A stretch of 28,693 bases of DNA from an uncultured Eubacteriales bacterium (GCA_900546695.1 URDX01000024.1:1-28693), one strand, 5' to 3'. Positions 17,820-25,783 are shown, counted from the stretch's first letter. Notes: generated by a model not told the origin, from the letters alone. Numbers and translations are program-made.

Positions 17820-18341
17820 TCAGTGTCCCGCCGCTGCGGTGTCTGTCGCTGCGTTGTCCGCCGCGTTATCAGCCGCATCATCAGCTGTGTTGTCGGAAGC
17901 ATTACTTACCTCGCAGTCCGCCTTACCGCCGACTGCACTGCCCGCGCCGAGCTCCCGCGTGACCGAGTTGAGGATCCCGTTTACAAAGCCCGCAGACTTT
18001 TCGGTATCGAACTTCTTTGCGAGCTCTACCGCCTCATTAAGAGAGACCTTTGTCGGGATATCGCTCTCATACTTCATCTCGTATATCGCAAGACGCATTA
18101 TCGCACGCAGCACGCGGGACATGCGGTCGGATTTCCATCCGCTCGAATATTTAGCTATCATCGCGTCAAGCTCCGAAAGATGCTCGCCGATGCCGTAATA
18201 TACACGGCGCACGTATGCATCATCCTCGAGCCCGCGCAGGACAAGCTCCTCGCGGTAGACGGTGTCGTAATCCTCGCCGCCGACAAACTGTGTTTCAAAA
18301 AGCAGTGTAAAAAGCTGCTCGCGTGCTTCTCTTCTGTTCAT
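17820..18341 (-). CDS. nusB: Transcription antitermination factor NusB
   Basis: Binds boxA RNA with NusE in rRNA antitermination complexes. Residues 1-145 are a normal NusB, starting MNRREAREQLFTLLF and containing IPTKVSLNEAVELAKKFD and AGFVNGILNSV near its end. Residues about 146-173 are an extra Ala/Asp/Asn-rich tail with repeated DNAAD-like units, which is outside the NusB fold. The start ATG 18339-18341 has only a weak ribosome site. It is the first gene of the main block, about 180 nt downstream of a perfect sigma-A promoter. Confidence 0.96.
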   Translation of the reverse strand: MNRREAREQLFTLLFETQFVGGEDYDTVYREELVLRGLEDDAYVRRVYYGIGEHLSELDAMIAKYSSGWKSDRMSRVLRAIMRLAIYEMKYESDIPTKVSLNEAVELAKKFDTEKSAGFVNGILNSVTRELGAGSAVGGKADCEVSNASDNTADDAADNAADNAATDTAAAGH

Positions 18342-18527
18342 TCAAATATCCATCGCTTTCCCGCGGGAATCGGCTTACCGCCTGCTCTCCCGCTCAACTG
18401 TATAGGAGCATGACCGTCCGCCGCACCGCAGCGGCAGACAGGCGGCATATCACGGCATTTTTCCGCGAGCGGCGCGGGATGCCGATCATCACCCGCCTAT
18501 TGTACGGGCACTGTATCTCAACTTAAT

Positions 18528-18556
18528 ATTATACATTATTATTGTATATTTGTCAA
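18528..18556 (-). promoter_or_regulatory. Consensus sigma-A promoter of the nusB block
   Basis: On the minus strand, TTGACA (18551-18556) and TATAAT (18528-18533) are separated by exactly 17 bp, a perfect match to the vegetative consensus, in an AT-rich island within GC-rich DNA. Predicted transcription starts near 18521, leaving about 180 nt of leader before nusB. Confidence 0.88.
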
Positions 18557-18635
18557 TACAGCGCGGCGCTTTCGGGGCAATCTCCCGCCGCCGAATAAAC
18601 CGAACCGCGGTACCGATGTCGGATGCCTTCCGCTC

Positions 18636-18664
18636 TTGACACGGAGCCGCAATGAGTATAAAAT
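18636..18664 (+). promoter_or_regulatory. Sigma-A promoter for the GNAT gene (and probably rqcH)
   Basis: TTGACA (18636-18641) and TAAAAT (18659-18664) are 17 bp apart on the plus strand. Transcription would start near 18671, so translation starts upstream of that, including the ATG at 18652, are unlikely to be used. Confidence 0.7.
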
Positions 18665-18717
18665 ATATGTGCATAAAATTCCGAGCACGGAGGTGCCGCA
18701 CAGGCGGCAGATGCGTT

Positions 18718-19464
18718 ATGATAGAACTGACAGAGCAGGAGCCGCGCGACGACGGGCGCGACATGATAATTCCGTTTTCGGTAACGCTGCGCGGGGGCAG
18801 CCTTACCGTTGAATGCGAGCGCGGGCTCGTCGAAACCGCGCAGGAATACGAGCGACGCTTTGAGGATGTTCCCTTCTCAGTTGAAGCACGGCGCTTCGTC
18901 GCGGATGCCGTTGAGACGGAGACTCGCGGCTCGGGCTTTTCGCTCGACCGCTCCGATCTTGCGCTCGATACAGTGATGCTCGTATATGAGGGCAAGCCCG
19001 AAGCGCTCGACCGATATATATTGAAGTCTACAAAGCTGCTGCCCGAAAGCCGCATCGGCGACTGCGAGAATCTTACCGTTTTTGAGTCGGATGAGCTTCC
19101 GCGTGATGCGGCAAGTGAGTTTTCAGGCGACGCGGCAGACGGTTGCGGCTGCACAAACGACGGCACGGAGCTGCCGATAGCAGCGGTCATCCGTGACGGA
19201 AAGCTCGTATCGCTTGCCGCAACGAACGGTGCGCCCGCCGAGGGCACGGCGGAAATCTCCGTCGACACCGCAGAGGGCTACCGCAGACACGGCTACGGGC
19301 GCTCATGCGTCGCCGCGCTGACGCGGGAGCTGCTGCGCCGCGGTCTCGGGGTGAGATATGTCAGCTTCGGTTCAAACGACCCGTCGCTTGCACTCGCTCT
19401 CGGTCTCGGTTTTACCGAGGAGAGCCGATGCTTTGACGCGGTATGCTACCGCGACGAGGCATAG
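18718..19464 (+). CDS. GNAT family N-acetyltransferase
   Basis: The C-terminal half looks like a GCN5-related acetyltransferase fold: beta strands around AAVIRDGKLVSLAAT, then the acetyl-CoA loop GYRRHGYGRSCVAALTRELL (R-x-x-G-x-G type), and a final LALALGLGFTEESRCFDAVCY. The N-terminal 140 residues are not recognised, and the substrate is unknown. The start is placed at ATG 18718-18720 (MIELTEQEP) because upstream in-frame ATGs (18652, 18667) lie in the promoter or at the predicted transcript start. GGAGGTG at 18689-18695 is 22 nt away, too far for an ideal site, so the start stays uncertain. The stop is 72 bp before rqcH, so co-transcription is likely. Confidence 0.75.
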   Translation: MIELTEQEPRDDGRDMIIPFSVTLRGGSLTVECERGLVETAQEYERRFEDVPFSVEARRFVADAVETETRGSGFSLDRSDLALDTVMLVYEGKPEALDRYILKSTKLLPESRIGDCENLTVFESDELPRDAASEFSGDAADGCGCTNDGTELPIAAVIRDGKLVSLAATNGAPAEGTAEISVDTAEGYRRHGYGRSCVAALTRELLRRGLGVRYVSFGSNDPSLALALGLGFTEESRCFDAVCYRDEA

Positions 19465-19536
19465 ACACGGCAGCACGCGCGAGACAGCACGGCGCGGAGC
19501 ATCACAAAGCAAAAGGAACACCGAAAGGAAATATAC

Positions 19537-21276
19537 ATGGCATTTGACGCAGGAATGCTCGCGGCGGTCGCCGCAGAGCTGAGAGAAAAGCTGACAGGGG
19601 CGCGGGTCACGAAGGTACAGCAGCCCGAAAAGGACGAGATAGACCTTGTCATGCATATAGACAGGGAAAATCTCCGTCTGCTGATATCCGCATCGCCCTC
19701 CGCGCCGCGCATACATCTGAGCACCGAGCAGAAGGAGAATCCGATAACCGCGCCGATGTTCTGCATGCTGCTGCGCAAGCATCTCGGCGGAGCGCGGCTG
19801 TGCGAGATTGAGCAGCCGGGCTTTGAGCGTGTACTGCGACTCGTGTTCGACACCGTCGACGAGATGGGCTTTCCCGTCCGCCGCTCGCTCATATGCGAGA
19901 TAATGGGCAAGTACAGCAATATCATCTTCTGCGGCGACGGTGACCGTATTCTCGGCGCTTGCCGCACGGTCGATTTCACCACAAGCCAGAAGCGTCAGGT
20001 GCTGCCCGGGATGACGTACGAGCTGCCGCCCGCGCAGGATAAGCTGAACCCGCTTGAAGCGTGCGCCGCAGATATCGACGCGCTTGCAGAATCGCGCTCC
20101 GCGACGGGCGAGCTGCGCGCTGACAAATTCATCACGTCAAACTACCTCGGTATCTCATCGCTGCTTGCGCGCGAGATCGCACGCCGTACGGCAGACGGCA
20201 GATATCCATCACTCGGTGCGGCGCTATCCGCCGTCATGACCGACGTTTCCGAATGCCGCTTTGAGCCGACTGTCGTCCGCGATGCGAGCGGCATACCCGT
20301 TGAATACTGCTTTACCTCGCTGTCCGTCTACGGCGAGGGATACACCTGCGAGCGGCTAAACAGCGTTTCCGCGATGCTCGAGAGCTACTACGGAGAGCGC
20401 GACCGCACAGAGCGGCTGCGGGCACGCGAGGCGGACATCATTCATCTGCTCGGCGGCGTCGGCAGCAAGCTCGAAAAGAAGATAGTGCGCCAGCGCGAGG
20501 AGCTTGCCGAATGCGAGCGCGGAGAGGAATACCGTACGCGCGGCGACCTTATCACCGCAAATATATGGGCGATAAAAAACGGTGCGGACAGCGCCGTTAT
20601 TACCGACTATTCGGCAGACCCGCCCGCAGAACGCACGGTCGAGCTCGACCCGCGTCTGACCGCCGCGCAGAACGCACAGCAGTGCTACCGCAAATATACA
20701 AAACTGCGCAACGCAAAGCGCGAGCTGACGCATCAGATAGAGCTTGCGGAGGCGGAGCTTTCATATATCGAAACGGTGCGCGATTCGCTGAGCCGCTGTG
20801 AGACGAGCGCGGATATCGACGAGGTGCGCGCGGAGCTTGTAGCTGCGGGAATAGCGCGCCGCGGAGCGGTAAAGCCGAGCGGCAGCAAGCTGCGGCATGC
20901 GCGTATGCTCGAATACGAAACGAGCGGCGGTTACCGCGTGCTCTGCGGGCGCAATAACCTGCAGAACGACGAGCTCACCATGAAGCTCGCAGAGCGCGAC
21001 GATTGGTGGTTTCATGTAAAGGGCGCGCCGGGCAGCCATGTCGTTCTGTTCACGGAGGGTAAGGGCGAGCCCGACTCTGCGGACTTTACGGAGGCGGCGA
21101 CCATCGCCGCGGTCAATTCCTCCCTGCCCGAAAACGCTACCGCAGAGGTCGACTACACGCTGCGCAGATATATAAAAAAGCCCTCGGGCTCAAAGCCGGG
21201 CTTCGTTATATATACGAAGAATTGGTCCGCGCTTGTTCAGGCAGACGCGGCACTCGCACGTAAATTAAAAAAATGA
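19537..21276 (+). CDS. rqcH: RqcH / NFACT ribosome quality control protein (FbpA family)
   Basis: RqcH binds obstructed 50S subunits carrying peptidyl-tRNA and recruits tRNA-Ala to add a C-terminal alanine tail that marks the chain for degradation. NFACT-N begins MAFDAGMLAAVAAEL and has GFERVL (95-100) and EIMGKYSNII (121-130). A central coiled coil (about 270-440) follows. NFACT-R carries DWWFHVKGAPGSHV (489-502). At 579 aa it is a usual bacterial RqcH without NFACT-C. The D97-R98 pair described as needed in Bacillus RqcH is E97-R98 here, a conservative change. The ATG is well placed after AAAGGA. It was long annotated as fibronectin-binding protein. Confidence 0.95.
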   Translation: MAFDAGMLAAVAAELREKLTGARVTKVQQPEKDEIDLVMHIDRENLRLLISASPSAPRIHLSTEQKENPITAPMFCMLLRKHLGGARLCEIEQPGFERVLRLVFDTVDEMGFPVRRSLICEIMGKYSNIIFCGDGDRILGACRTVDFTTSQKRQVLPGMTYELPPAQDKLNPLEACAADIDALAESRSATGELRADKFITSNYLGISSLLAREIARRTADGRYPSLGAALSAVMTDVSECRFEPTVVRDASGIPVEYCFTSLSVYGEGYTCERLNSVSAMLESYYGERDRTERLRAREADIIHLLGGVGSKLEKKIVRQREELAECERGEEYRTRGDLITANIWAIKNGADSAVITDYSADPPAERTVELDPRLTAAQNAQQCYRKYTKLRNAKRELTHQIELAEAELSYIETVRDSLSRCETSADIDEVRAELVAAGIARRGAVKPSGSKLRHARMLEYETSGGYRVLCGRNNLQNDELTMKLAERDDWWFHVKGAPGSHVVLFTEGKGEPDSADFTEAATIAAVNSSLPENATAEVDYTLRRYIKKPSGSKPGFVIYTKNWSALVQADAALARKLKK

Positions 21277-21286
21277 CCCGCCCGCC

Positions 21287-21316
21287 GCACTAAGATTAAA
21301 AGCACTAAGATTAAAA
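21287..21316. repeat. Tandem duplication, 2 x 15 bp
   Basis: GCACTAAGATTAAAA occurs twice with no gap, 10 bp after the rqcH stop codon. The flanking bases (ATTAAAAAAATGACCCG before, ATTAAAAAGTTACCCG after) are also partly alike, which suggests a larger slipped duplication of the gene end. Confidence 0.85.
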
Positions 21317-21343
21317 AGTTACCCGCGGAACACGCAAACAGCT

Positions 21344-21381
21344 AAAGGGATGCCGAGAAGTTCGTTTTTCAGCATCCCTTT
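21344..21381 (+). terminator. Hairpin terminator after rqcH
   Basis: AAAGGGATGC (21344-21353) pairs perfectly with GCATCCCTTT (21372-21381) around an 18-nt loop, followed by GTATTTTAC. The T-run is imperfect. Between convergent genes it could work in both directions. The remaining DNA up to 21536 shows no gene. Confidence 0.65.
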
Positions 21382-21536
21382 GTATTTTACAAAAGCCGAT
21401 AAATCGCGCTCATAGCATCGGCGGTTTTCTTAAAGCGCGCCGATTATCCGTCGGTTGCGGCACCCTTTAGAATTCGGTCGATAATCTTGCCGTGCGCATG
21501 AGACAGACGAAAGCATTCGCAGCGCCGCCCGCCGTC

Positions 21537-23324
21537 TCAAGCCTCGTCGGAGCGCTTGGTATAAAAGCTCGCCTGCTTGTTGAACATATCGCGGTAGAGC
21601 TCGCAGGTCTTGACTATCTCGTCGTGCGGACCGTCCGCAATTATGCCGCCGTCTCCGACGACAAATATTCTGTCGCAGAATCTGCCCGAAGCGAGACGGT
21701 GCGAGACAAAGAACGAGGTTTTGTTTCCGAGCATGTTGTATATCATGGTATAGATGTCATACTCCGCGAGCGGGTCAAGATTTGCGGTAGGCTCGTCAAG
21801 CAGGATGATAGGCGCATCCTTGTATATCGCCCGCGCGATGGCGAGCTTTTGATTCTCACCGCCCGAGAATTCCACCCCGTTCTCGTCGAACTGCTTGTAC
21901 ACGGGGGTCAGAACGCCGTCGGGCAGCGAGGCAATCTTCTCATCGAGATCGCTGTCATGTATGGCGCGCATCAGCCGCTCATCGTCGTCTTCAAGATTCA
22001 GCTCAATATTCTCCTTGCAGGTAAAAGCGAATATCTTGTAGTCCTGGAGCACGGGCGCAAACAGCGACAGATACTCCCCGTAATCATACTCCGCGATATT
22101 CCTGCCGCCTACGAGAATTTCGCCCTCGGTAGGCTCGTACAACCGCAGCAGCAGCTTTATCAGCGTTGTTTTACCCGAGCCGTTTTTGCCGACTATGGAT
22201 ATCTTTTCGCCGCTGCGCACGGTAAAGCTCACATGGCGCAGCACATATCGGTCGGTGCGCGGGTACTTGAACGATACATCCCTGAACTCGATATCCACAT
22301 TGTCCGCGCTGCGGTCGGGCAGACATCCGCCCTGCTCGGTCTTTCGTTCCATCTCGAAAAACAGCCGCATATCGGTGGCGTATTTCGTGTTGCGACTTAT
22401 GTCTATCATTGCGGAAACGATGGAGAGCAGGCAGCCCGACGCTGCGGAAATGGACGATACGTACATTGTAAAATCACCGATGGATATCGTCCGCCGTATC
22501 GCCGAATATGCAACGACCGCATAAAGCGTAAAGGTCTGCAGCACAGACGTGAGCGACGAGACGCCGCTGAGCATAAATATGCGCCTGTAAAGCGTTCCGA
22601 ATATTTTTCTGAAGCCGACGACATTGTCGTCATACTTTTCGATTATGTAATCGGCGAGCCCGCCGACTTTTATCTCCTTTGCGTAGTCAAAGCCGTACAT
22701 CAGCCCCGCAAGGTAGGTGAACTTTCGATTCATGGGCGCGGCATCCTCCGCCGCCATGTAATAATACTTGTTTCTCTTTGAGTTGCATATAAGATTGACG
22801 ATAACGACCGCTATAACCACTATCAGCATCAGACGGCTGTATGTGAACAGTATCGCGGCATAGCCGATAAAGGTCAGCACGTTTGATATCACGGCGACTA
22901 TTTTGTCGAAGAAATCATACATGTTAAAGCCGCTCTTTGTTTTTTCAAACATATCGAGAACGGCGGGATCCTCAAGGTCCTCATAGTCGAGCGACATGAC
23001 CTTTCTGCCGTATATCCGCACCAGATCATATTGAATGGTGTCGCCGTATTTCTGCGCCGTCGTGTTCAAAAACGTAGACAGCATTGTTGTAGCAAGCAGC
23101 GCGACTCCCATTATCACGACGAGTCGGAATGTTTCCGCCCAGTCTACGCCGCCGATTATCGAGTCGATAATCAGCTTAGGAAAGATTATCATAATAAACG
23201 GAGAGACGGTATTCACCAATACTACGGCGAATTTCGCACATATAAATTTCGGGCTCGTCTGCCATATGAGCGATATGACAAACCGAAAGTTTTTCGCAAA
23301 ATTCGACATCGACGCTCTTTTCAT
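21537..23324 (-). CDS. ABC exporter half-transporter (TMD-NBD), copy 1 of 3
   Basis: A type IV-fold ABC exporter subunit with an N-terminal membrane domain of about six helices (about 30-305) and a C-terminal ATPase. Walker A is GKNGSGKT (379-386), the Q-loop is LQDYKIFA (Q427), the signature is FSGGE (486-490), Walker B is IILLDE (506-511), followed by LDPLAEYDIY, and the H-loop is FVSHR (H542). All catalytic residues are present. The start ATG 23322-23324 follows AAGGAGA at 5 nt. It shares QDY(K/R)xFA and LDPxAE with the two ABC genes upstream, so they are paralogs and may pair as heterodimers. The cargo (peptide, lipid or drug) cannot be read from the sequence. A repeat-filled gap of 555 bp separates it from copy 2. 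Confidence 0.93.
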   Translation of the reverse strand: MKRASMSNFAKNFRFVISLIWQTSPKFICAKFAVVLVNTVSPFIMIIFPKLIIDSIIGGVDWAETFRLVVIMGVALLATTMLSTFLNTTAQKYGDTIQYDLVRIYGRKVMSLDYEDLEDPAVLDMFEKTKSGFNMYDFFDKIVAVISNVLTFIGYAAILFTYSRLMLIVVIAVVIVNLICNSKRNKYYYMAAEDAAPMNRKFTYLAGLMYGFDYAKEIKVGGLADYIIEKYDDNVVGFRKIFGTLYRRIFMLSGVSSLTSVLQTFTLYAVVAYSAIRRTISIGDFTMYVSSISAASGCLLSIVSAMIDISRNTKYATDMRLFFEMERKTEQGGCLPDRSADNVDIEFRDVSFKYPRTDRYVLRHVSFTVRSGEKISIVGKNGSGKTTLIKLLLRLYEPTEGEILVGGRNIAEYDYGEYLSLFAPVLQDYKIFAFTCKENIELNLEDDDERLMRAIHDSDLDEKIASLPDGVLTPVYKQFDENGVEFSGGENQKLAIARAIYKDAPIILLDEPTANLDPLAEYDIYTMIYNMLGNKTSFFVSHRLASGRFCDRIFVVGDGGIIADGPHDEIVKTCELYRDMFNKQASFYTKRSDEA

Positions 23325-23334
23325 AAACGTCTCC

Positions 23335-23450
23335 TTATCTGCCTAATTTCAAACTGAATTCAAGTACAGTCACGCTTTTCCGTTCTGTGTTTTTTTCGTA
23401 TCCGTAAGAACCTTATATAGGTCTGTGCTGTCTCGGTCTTACGGGGGCTT
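23335..23450. repeat. Repeat-associated flank, also present near 28067-28179
   Basis: This stretch aligns with 28067-28179, sharing AATTTCAAG-like, GAACCTTATA and AGGTCTGTGCTGT blocks in the same order. Both lead directly into the GGGGAGAGATAAAA start of a module. An internal inverted repeat CCGTAAGA (23402-23409) / TCTTACGG (23437-23444) can form another hairpin. The unit that has spread is therefore longer than the module itself. Confidence 0.75.
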
Positions 23451-23664
23451 GGGGAGAGATAAAAAAGATGCAGAAGCGTCGAAAATCGTCACGTCGCCGT
23501 ACTTGCGTACGGCAGAGGCGATTTTCGACGGTAGAAAAAGCGGATAATCATTCCCTTGTAGAAATCCGATAGGATTTCATCTGCTTTCATTACTTTTGTG
23601 CTGTACAAAAGCCCAAATCACACTTTTATCCGCTTTTTTCGGTCTGCGCTTTTTTAGCCGACCC
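23451..23664. repeat. Structured intergenic repeat, module A
   Basis: The outer stem pairs AAAAAAG and GCAGA (23461-23474) with TCTGCGCTTTTTT (23643-23655), bounded by GGGGAG at the left. The nested 5' hairpin pairs CGTCGAAAATCG (23477-23488) with CGATTTTCGACG (23519-23530), with inner GCCGTAC/GTACGGC. The long stem pairs AAAAAGCGGATAA (23535-23547) with TTATCCGCTTTTT (23626-23638). Inside it is a cap hairpin, GAAATCC-gata-GGATTTC (23561-23578). No protein-coding role is supported. Confidence 0.85.
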
Positions 23665-23669
23665 AAGAT

Positions 23670-23890
23670 GGGGAGAGATAAAATCGTTTGGAGTGTTCGA
23701 TTTCGTTTCGCAAGGCGTACAATTGTACGTCGCGGAGCGAAATCGGGCGCAGAAAAAGCGAAAACATCAAATTTCAAGCAGGAATCCGCAAGGATTCCGA
23801 CCCATTTATTCGCAAAGCTGAAAATACCGAAAATCAATTATGCAAATCTGTTTTCGCTTTTTCGGTCCGGACGATTTTTTCAGCCTCCCC
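23670..23890. repeat. Structured intergenic repeat, module B (overlaps the end of ABC copy 2)
   Basis: Same architecture as module A with different bases. The outer stem pairs AAAATCGT (23680-23687) with ACGATTTT (23871-23878), enclosed by GGGGAG/CTCCCC. The 5' hairpin pairs CGATTTCG (23698-23705) with CGAAATCG (23738-23745), with inner palindrome CGTACAATTGTACG (23716-23729). The long stem pairs AAAAAGCGAAAACA (23753-23766) with TGTTTTCGCTTTTT (23849-23862). The cap hairpin is GGAATCC-gcaa-GGATTCC (23781-23798), with a GNRA-type loop if transcribed. The last 11 bp encode the final Gly-Gly residues and stop codon of the ABC gene. Confidence 0.85.
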
Positions 23891-25712
23891 CAAGGATGTA
23901 GTTTTCGGCTTGAGCCGTAAACATTTCCGCATACCTGCCGTTCTGCCGCATCAGCTCATCATGACTCCCGCACTCAACCACTCTCCCATCCTCGAACATA
24001 TAAATCCTATCCGCATGCCTTGTAGTCGAGAGTCGGTGCGAGATGAATATGACGGTCTTATCCTCCGCGAACGCCGCTATCTGTTTATTCAGCGCATATT
24101 CAGCCATCGGATCGAGCGCCGCAGACGGCTCATCCATAATTATCAGGTCGTTATCGCCCGCGAACACGCGCGCTATCGCTATCTTCTGCTCCTCGCCGCC
24201 CGAGAGGTTTGTACCCTTCTCGTCAAACTCGCGCGTCAGCATGGTATTTATGCCGCCCTCGAGCTCGGCGAGCTTATCGTCAAACGTCGCTCTGTGCAGC
24301 GCCTCGAGAACCGTGCCCTCCTTTGAATCGTCATATCGGTCGCCGAGCACGTTCTCAGCGACGGTTGCGGCAAATATCCGATAATCCTGAAATACCGCTC
24401 CTATGCGCCCGCGATAGCTCTCGGCATCGTACTCGCGCACGTCGACACCGTTCATGAGTATGCAGCCGTCCTTCGGGTCGTACAGACGCATTATCAGCTT
24501 GATAAGTGTGCTCTTTCCCGCGCCGTTGTAGCCGACGACGGCGATTTTCTCGCCGCGGGATATCTTCATCGAAACGTCGTGCAGCACCTCGCCGCCCTCG
24601 AAATACGAGAACGAAACGTTTCTCAGCTCAAGCGACTGCAGCGGCGGAGCGGGCATCGTGCCGCCCTTGTACGATGGGCTGTAGTCCATGAGCGCACGAA
24701 CGCGGTCTATCTGATCGCTGTTCGACGGGAGATCGGATACCGTGCCCGCAAGCGAGCCGAGACGGCTGCCGACCGATATATTTGCGTTGACTATGACGGA
24801 AAAATCACCGATGGAGACCGTTCCGAGCACCGCGAACTTATACAGCGTCATTATCACAACGGCGATATATACACCGATGGAATTGAGCGTTGAGAGCGCG
24901 CCGAGCAGCGCATCCTTCGTCTTGTAACGGCGCGTCACGCCGATATGCTCGCTTATGGTCTTTTCGTAGTCGCGGAAAATGCATTCCGAGATGTCGGTCA
25001 GACGCAGCTCCTTTGCATAATCGGGCAGCATGAAAAGCCGATTTACATACGAGCCGCGGCGCATTATGGGCGCGTGCTTTTCGTTCATCTCGAGATTTAT
25101 CTTCTGCTTTTTTGTTCCGATAAGCATCGAGATAACGGCGCTCGCCACCATAACGAGCATAGTGCCCGAGTCGATATAGGCGAGCAGCGCAACGATTCCC
25201 GAAAAACCGATGAGATTGCTCATAAGGTTCGTGAAATTGTTCACCGTTCCCGTAGCGTAAGCATCGGCATACTGCATTGCAAGGATAAAATCATTATAGA
25301 ACTCGGTATCATCGTACATCTCGAGTTCTATCATGCGCGCCTTCTCGAACAGGTCGGTCTGAACGTGCATATGCAGCTGCTCCGTGAGCTTCGGCATTAT
25401 ATACGTAGACGACAAAAGATTCCACAGCCATGACACGACGTTTGCCGCAACGATGCCTGCAATGATATACAGCGCGTTAAGGAACATAGGTCGGTCGCTG
25501 CCGAGCATGTTGTACAGTCTGCGATTAAGCAGCAGGACAAGCGGCGCGATAAGACCGTTTATGACTGCGTTCGCAACCGACGCAAAGAAATACCCCTTCG
25601 AGCCGTGCCACATGTATCGGAAGGAATATATATTATTCTCAAGTATCTTGCCCCATCGACGGAGCGCAGCGCCGATATTCCGACGCTCTCTCCGTTTCTT
25701 TTCTTTATTCAT
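23880..25712 (-). CDS. ABC exporter half-transporter (TMD-NBD), copy 2 of 3
   Basis: A 610-aa fused permease-ATPase. After a basic N-terminus (about 1-28), hydrophobic helices fall at roughly 40-65, 78-100, 165-198 and 268-315. Walker A is GYNGAGKS (394-401), the Q-loop is FQDYRIFA (Q442), the signature is LSGGE (503-507), Walker B is LIIMDE (523-528), followed by LDPMAEYAL, and the H-loop is FISHR (H559). The ATPase is complete. The start ATG 25710-25712 has AGGA close upstream. The stop codon TGA and the terminal GGG tripeptide are contributed by the intergenic repeat, so the original C-terminus may have been altered by its insertion. It lies 71 bp after copy 3, so the two probably share a transcript. 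Confidence 0.93.
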   Translation of the reverse strand: MNKEKKRRERRNIGAALRRWGKILENNIYSFRYMWHGSKGYFFASVANAVINGLIAPLVLLLNRRLYNMLGSDRPMFLNALYIIAGIVAANVVSWLWNLLSSTYIMPKLTEQLHMHVQTDLFEKARMIELEMYDDTEFYNDFILAMQYADAYATGTVNNFTNLMSNLIGFSGIVALLAYIDSGTMLVMVASAVISMLIGTKKQKINLEMNEKHAPIMRRGSYVNRLFMLPDYAKELRLTDISECIFRDYEKTISEHIGVTRRYKTKDALLGALSTLNSIGVYIAVVIMTLYKFAVLGTVSIGDFSVIVNANISVGSRLGSLAGTVSDLPSNSDQIDRVRALMDYSPSYKGGTMPAPPLQSLELRNVSFSYFEGGEVLHDVSMKISRGEKIAVVGYNGAGKSTLIKLIMRLYDPKDGCILMNGVDVREYDAESYRGRIGAVFQDYRIFAATVAENVLGDRYDDSKEGTVLEALHRATFDDKLAELEGGINTMLTREFDEKGTNLSGGEEQKIAIARVFAGDNDLIIMDEPSAALDPMAEYALNKQIAAFAEDKTVIFISHRLSTTRHADRIYMFEDGRVVECGSHDELMRQNGRYAEMFTAQAENYILGGG

Positions 25713-25783
25713 TTTTCCTGCCGCCTTCGCTGCCGAAAGCTCCTTTCAACAGTATTACAATAATTTTCGGAGGGATGCACGGT

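Larger units (their letters stand above)
18342..18717. other. Divergent control region between nusB and the GNAT gene
   Basis: A 376-bp non-coding stretch. It contains a minus-strand sigma-A promoter (18528-18556) and a plus-strand promoter (18636-18664). It also holds a GC-rich nusB leader of about 180 nt. Within that leader, a possible 31-codon Arg-rich minus-strand frame runs from 18489 to 18394 after GGCGGGTG; it is unproven. No riboswitch or boxA was recognised. Confidence 0.6.

Noticed and set aside
18652..18717. Longer GNAT start at ATG 18652
   Set aside because: It falls between the -35 and -10 boxes of the predicted promoter, so it would not be in the transcript.
18489..19268. Minus-strand 259-codon frame opposite the GNAT gene
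   Set aside because: Ser-rich antisense shadow of a gene with recognisable acetyltransferase motifs; it also runs through both promoters.
23577..23837. Minus-strand 86-codon open frame (and plus-strand frames at 23596-24326) in the repeat region
   Set aside because: It lies entirely within the structured repeat. A similar peptide arises at 28.2 kb only because the DNA repeat is shared, and differences between copies preserve stems rather than codons.
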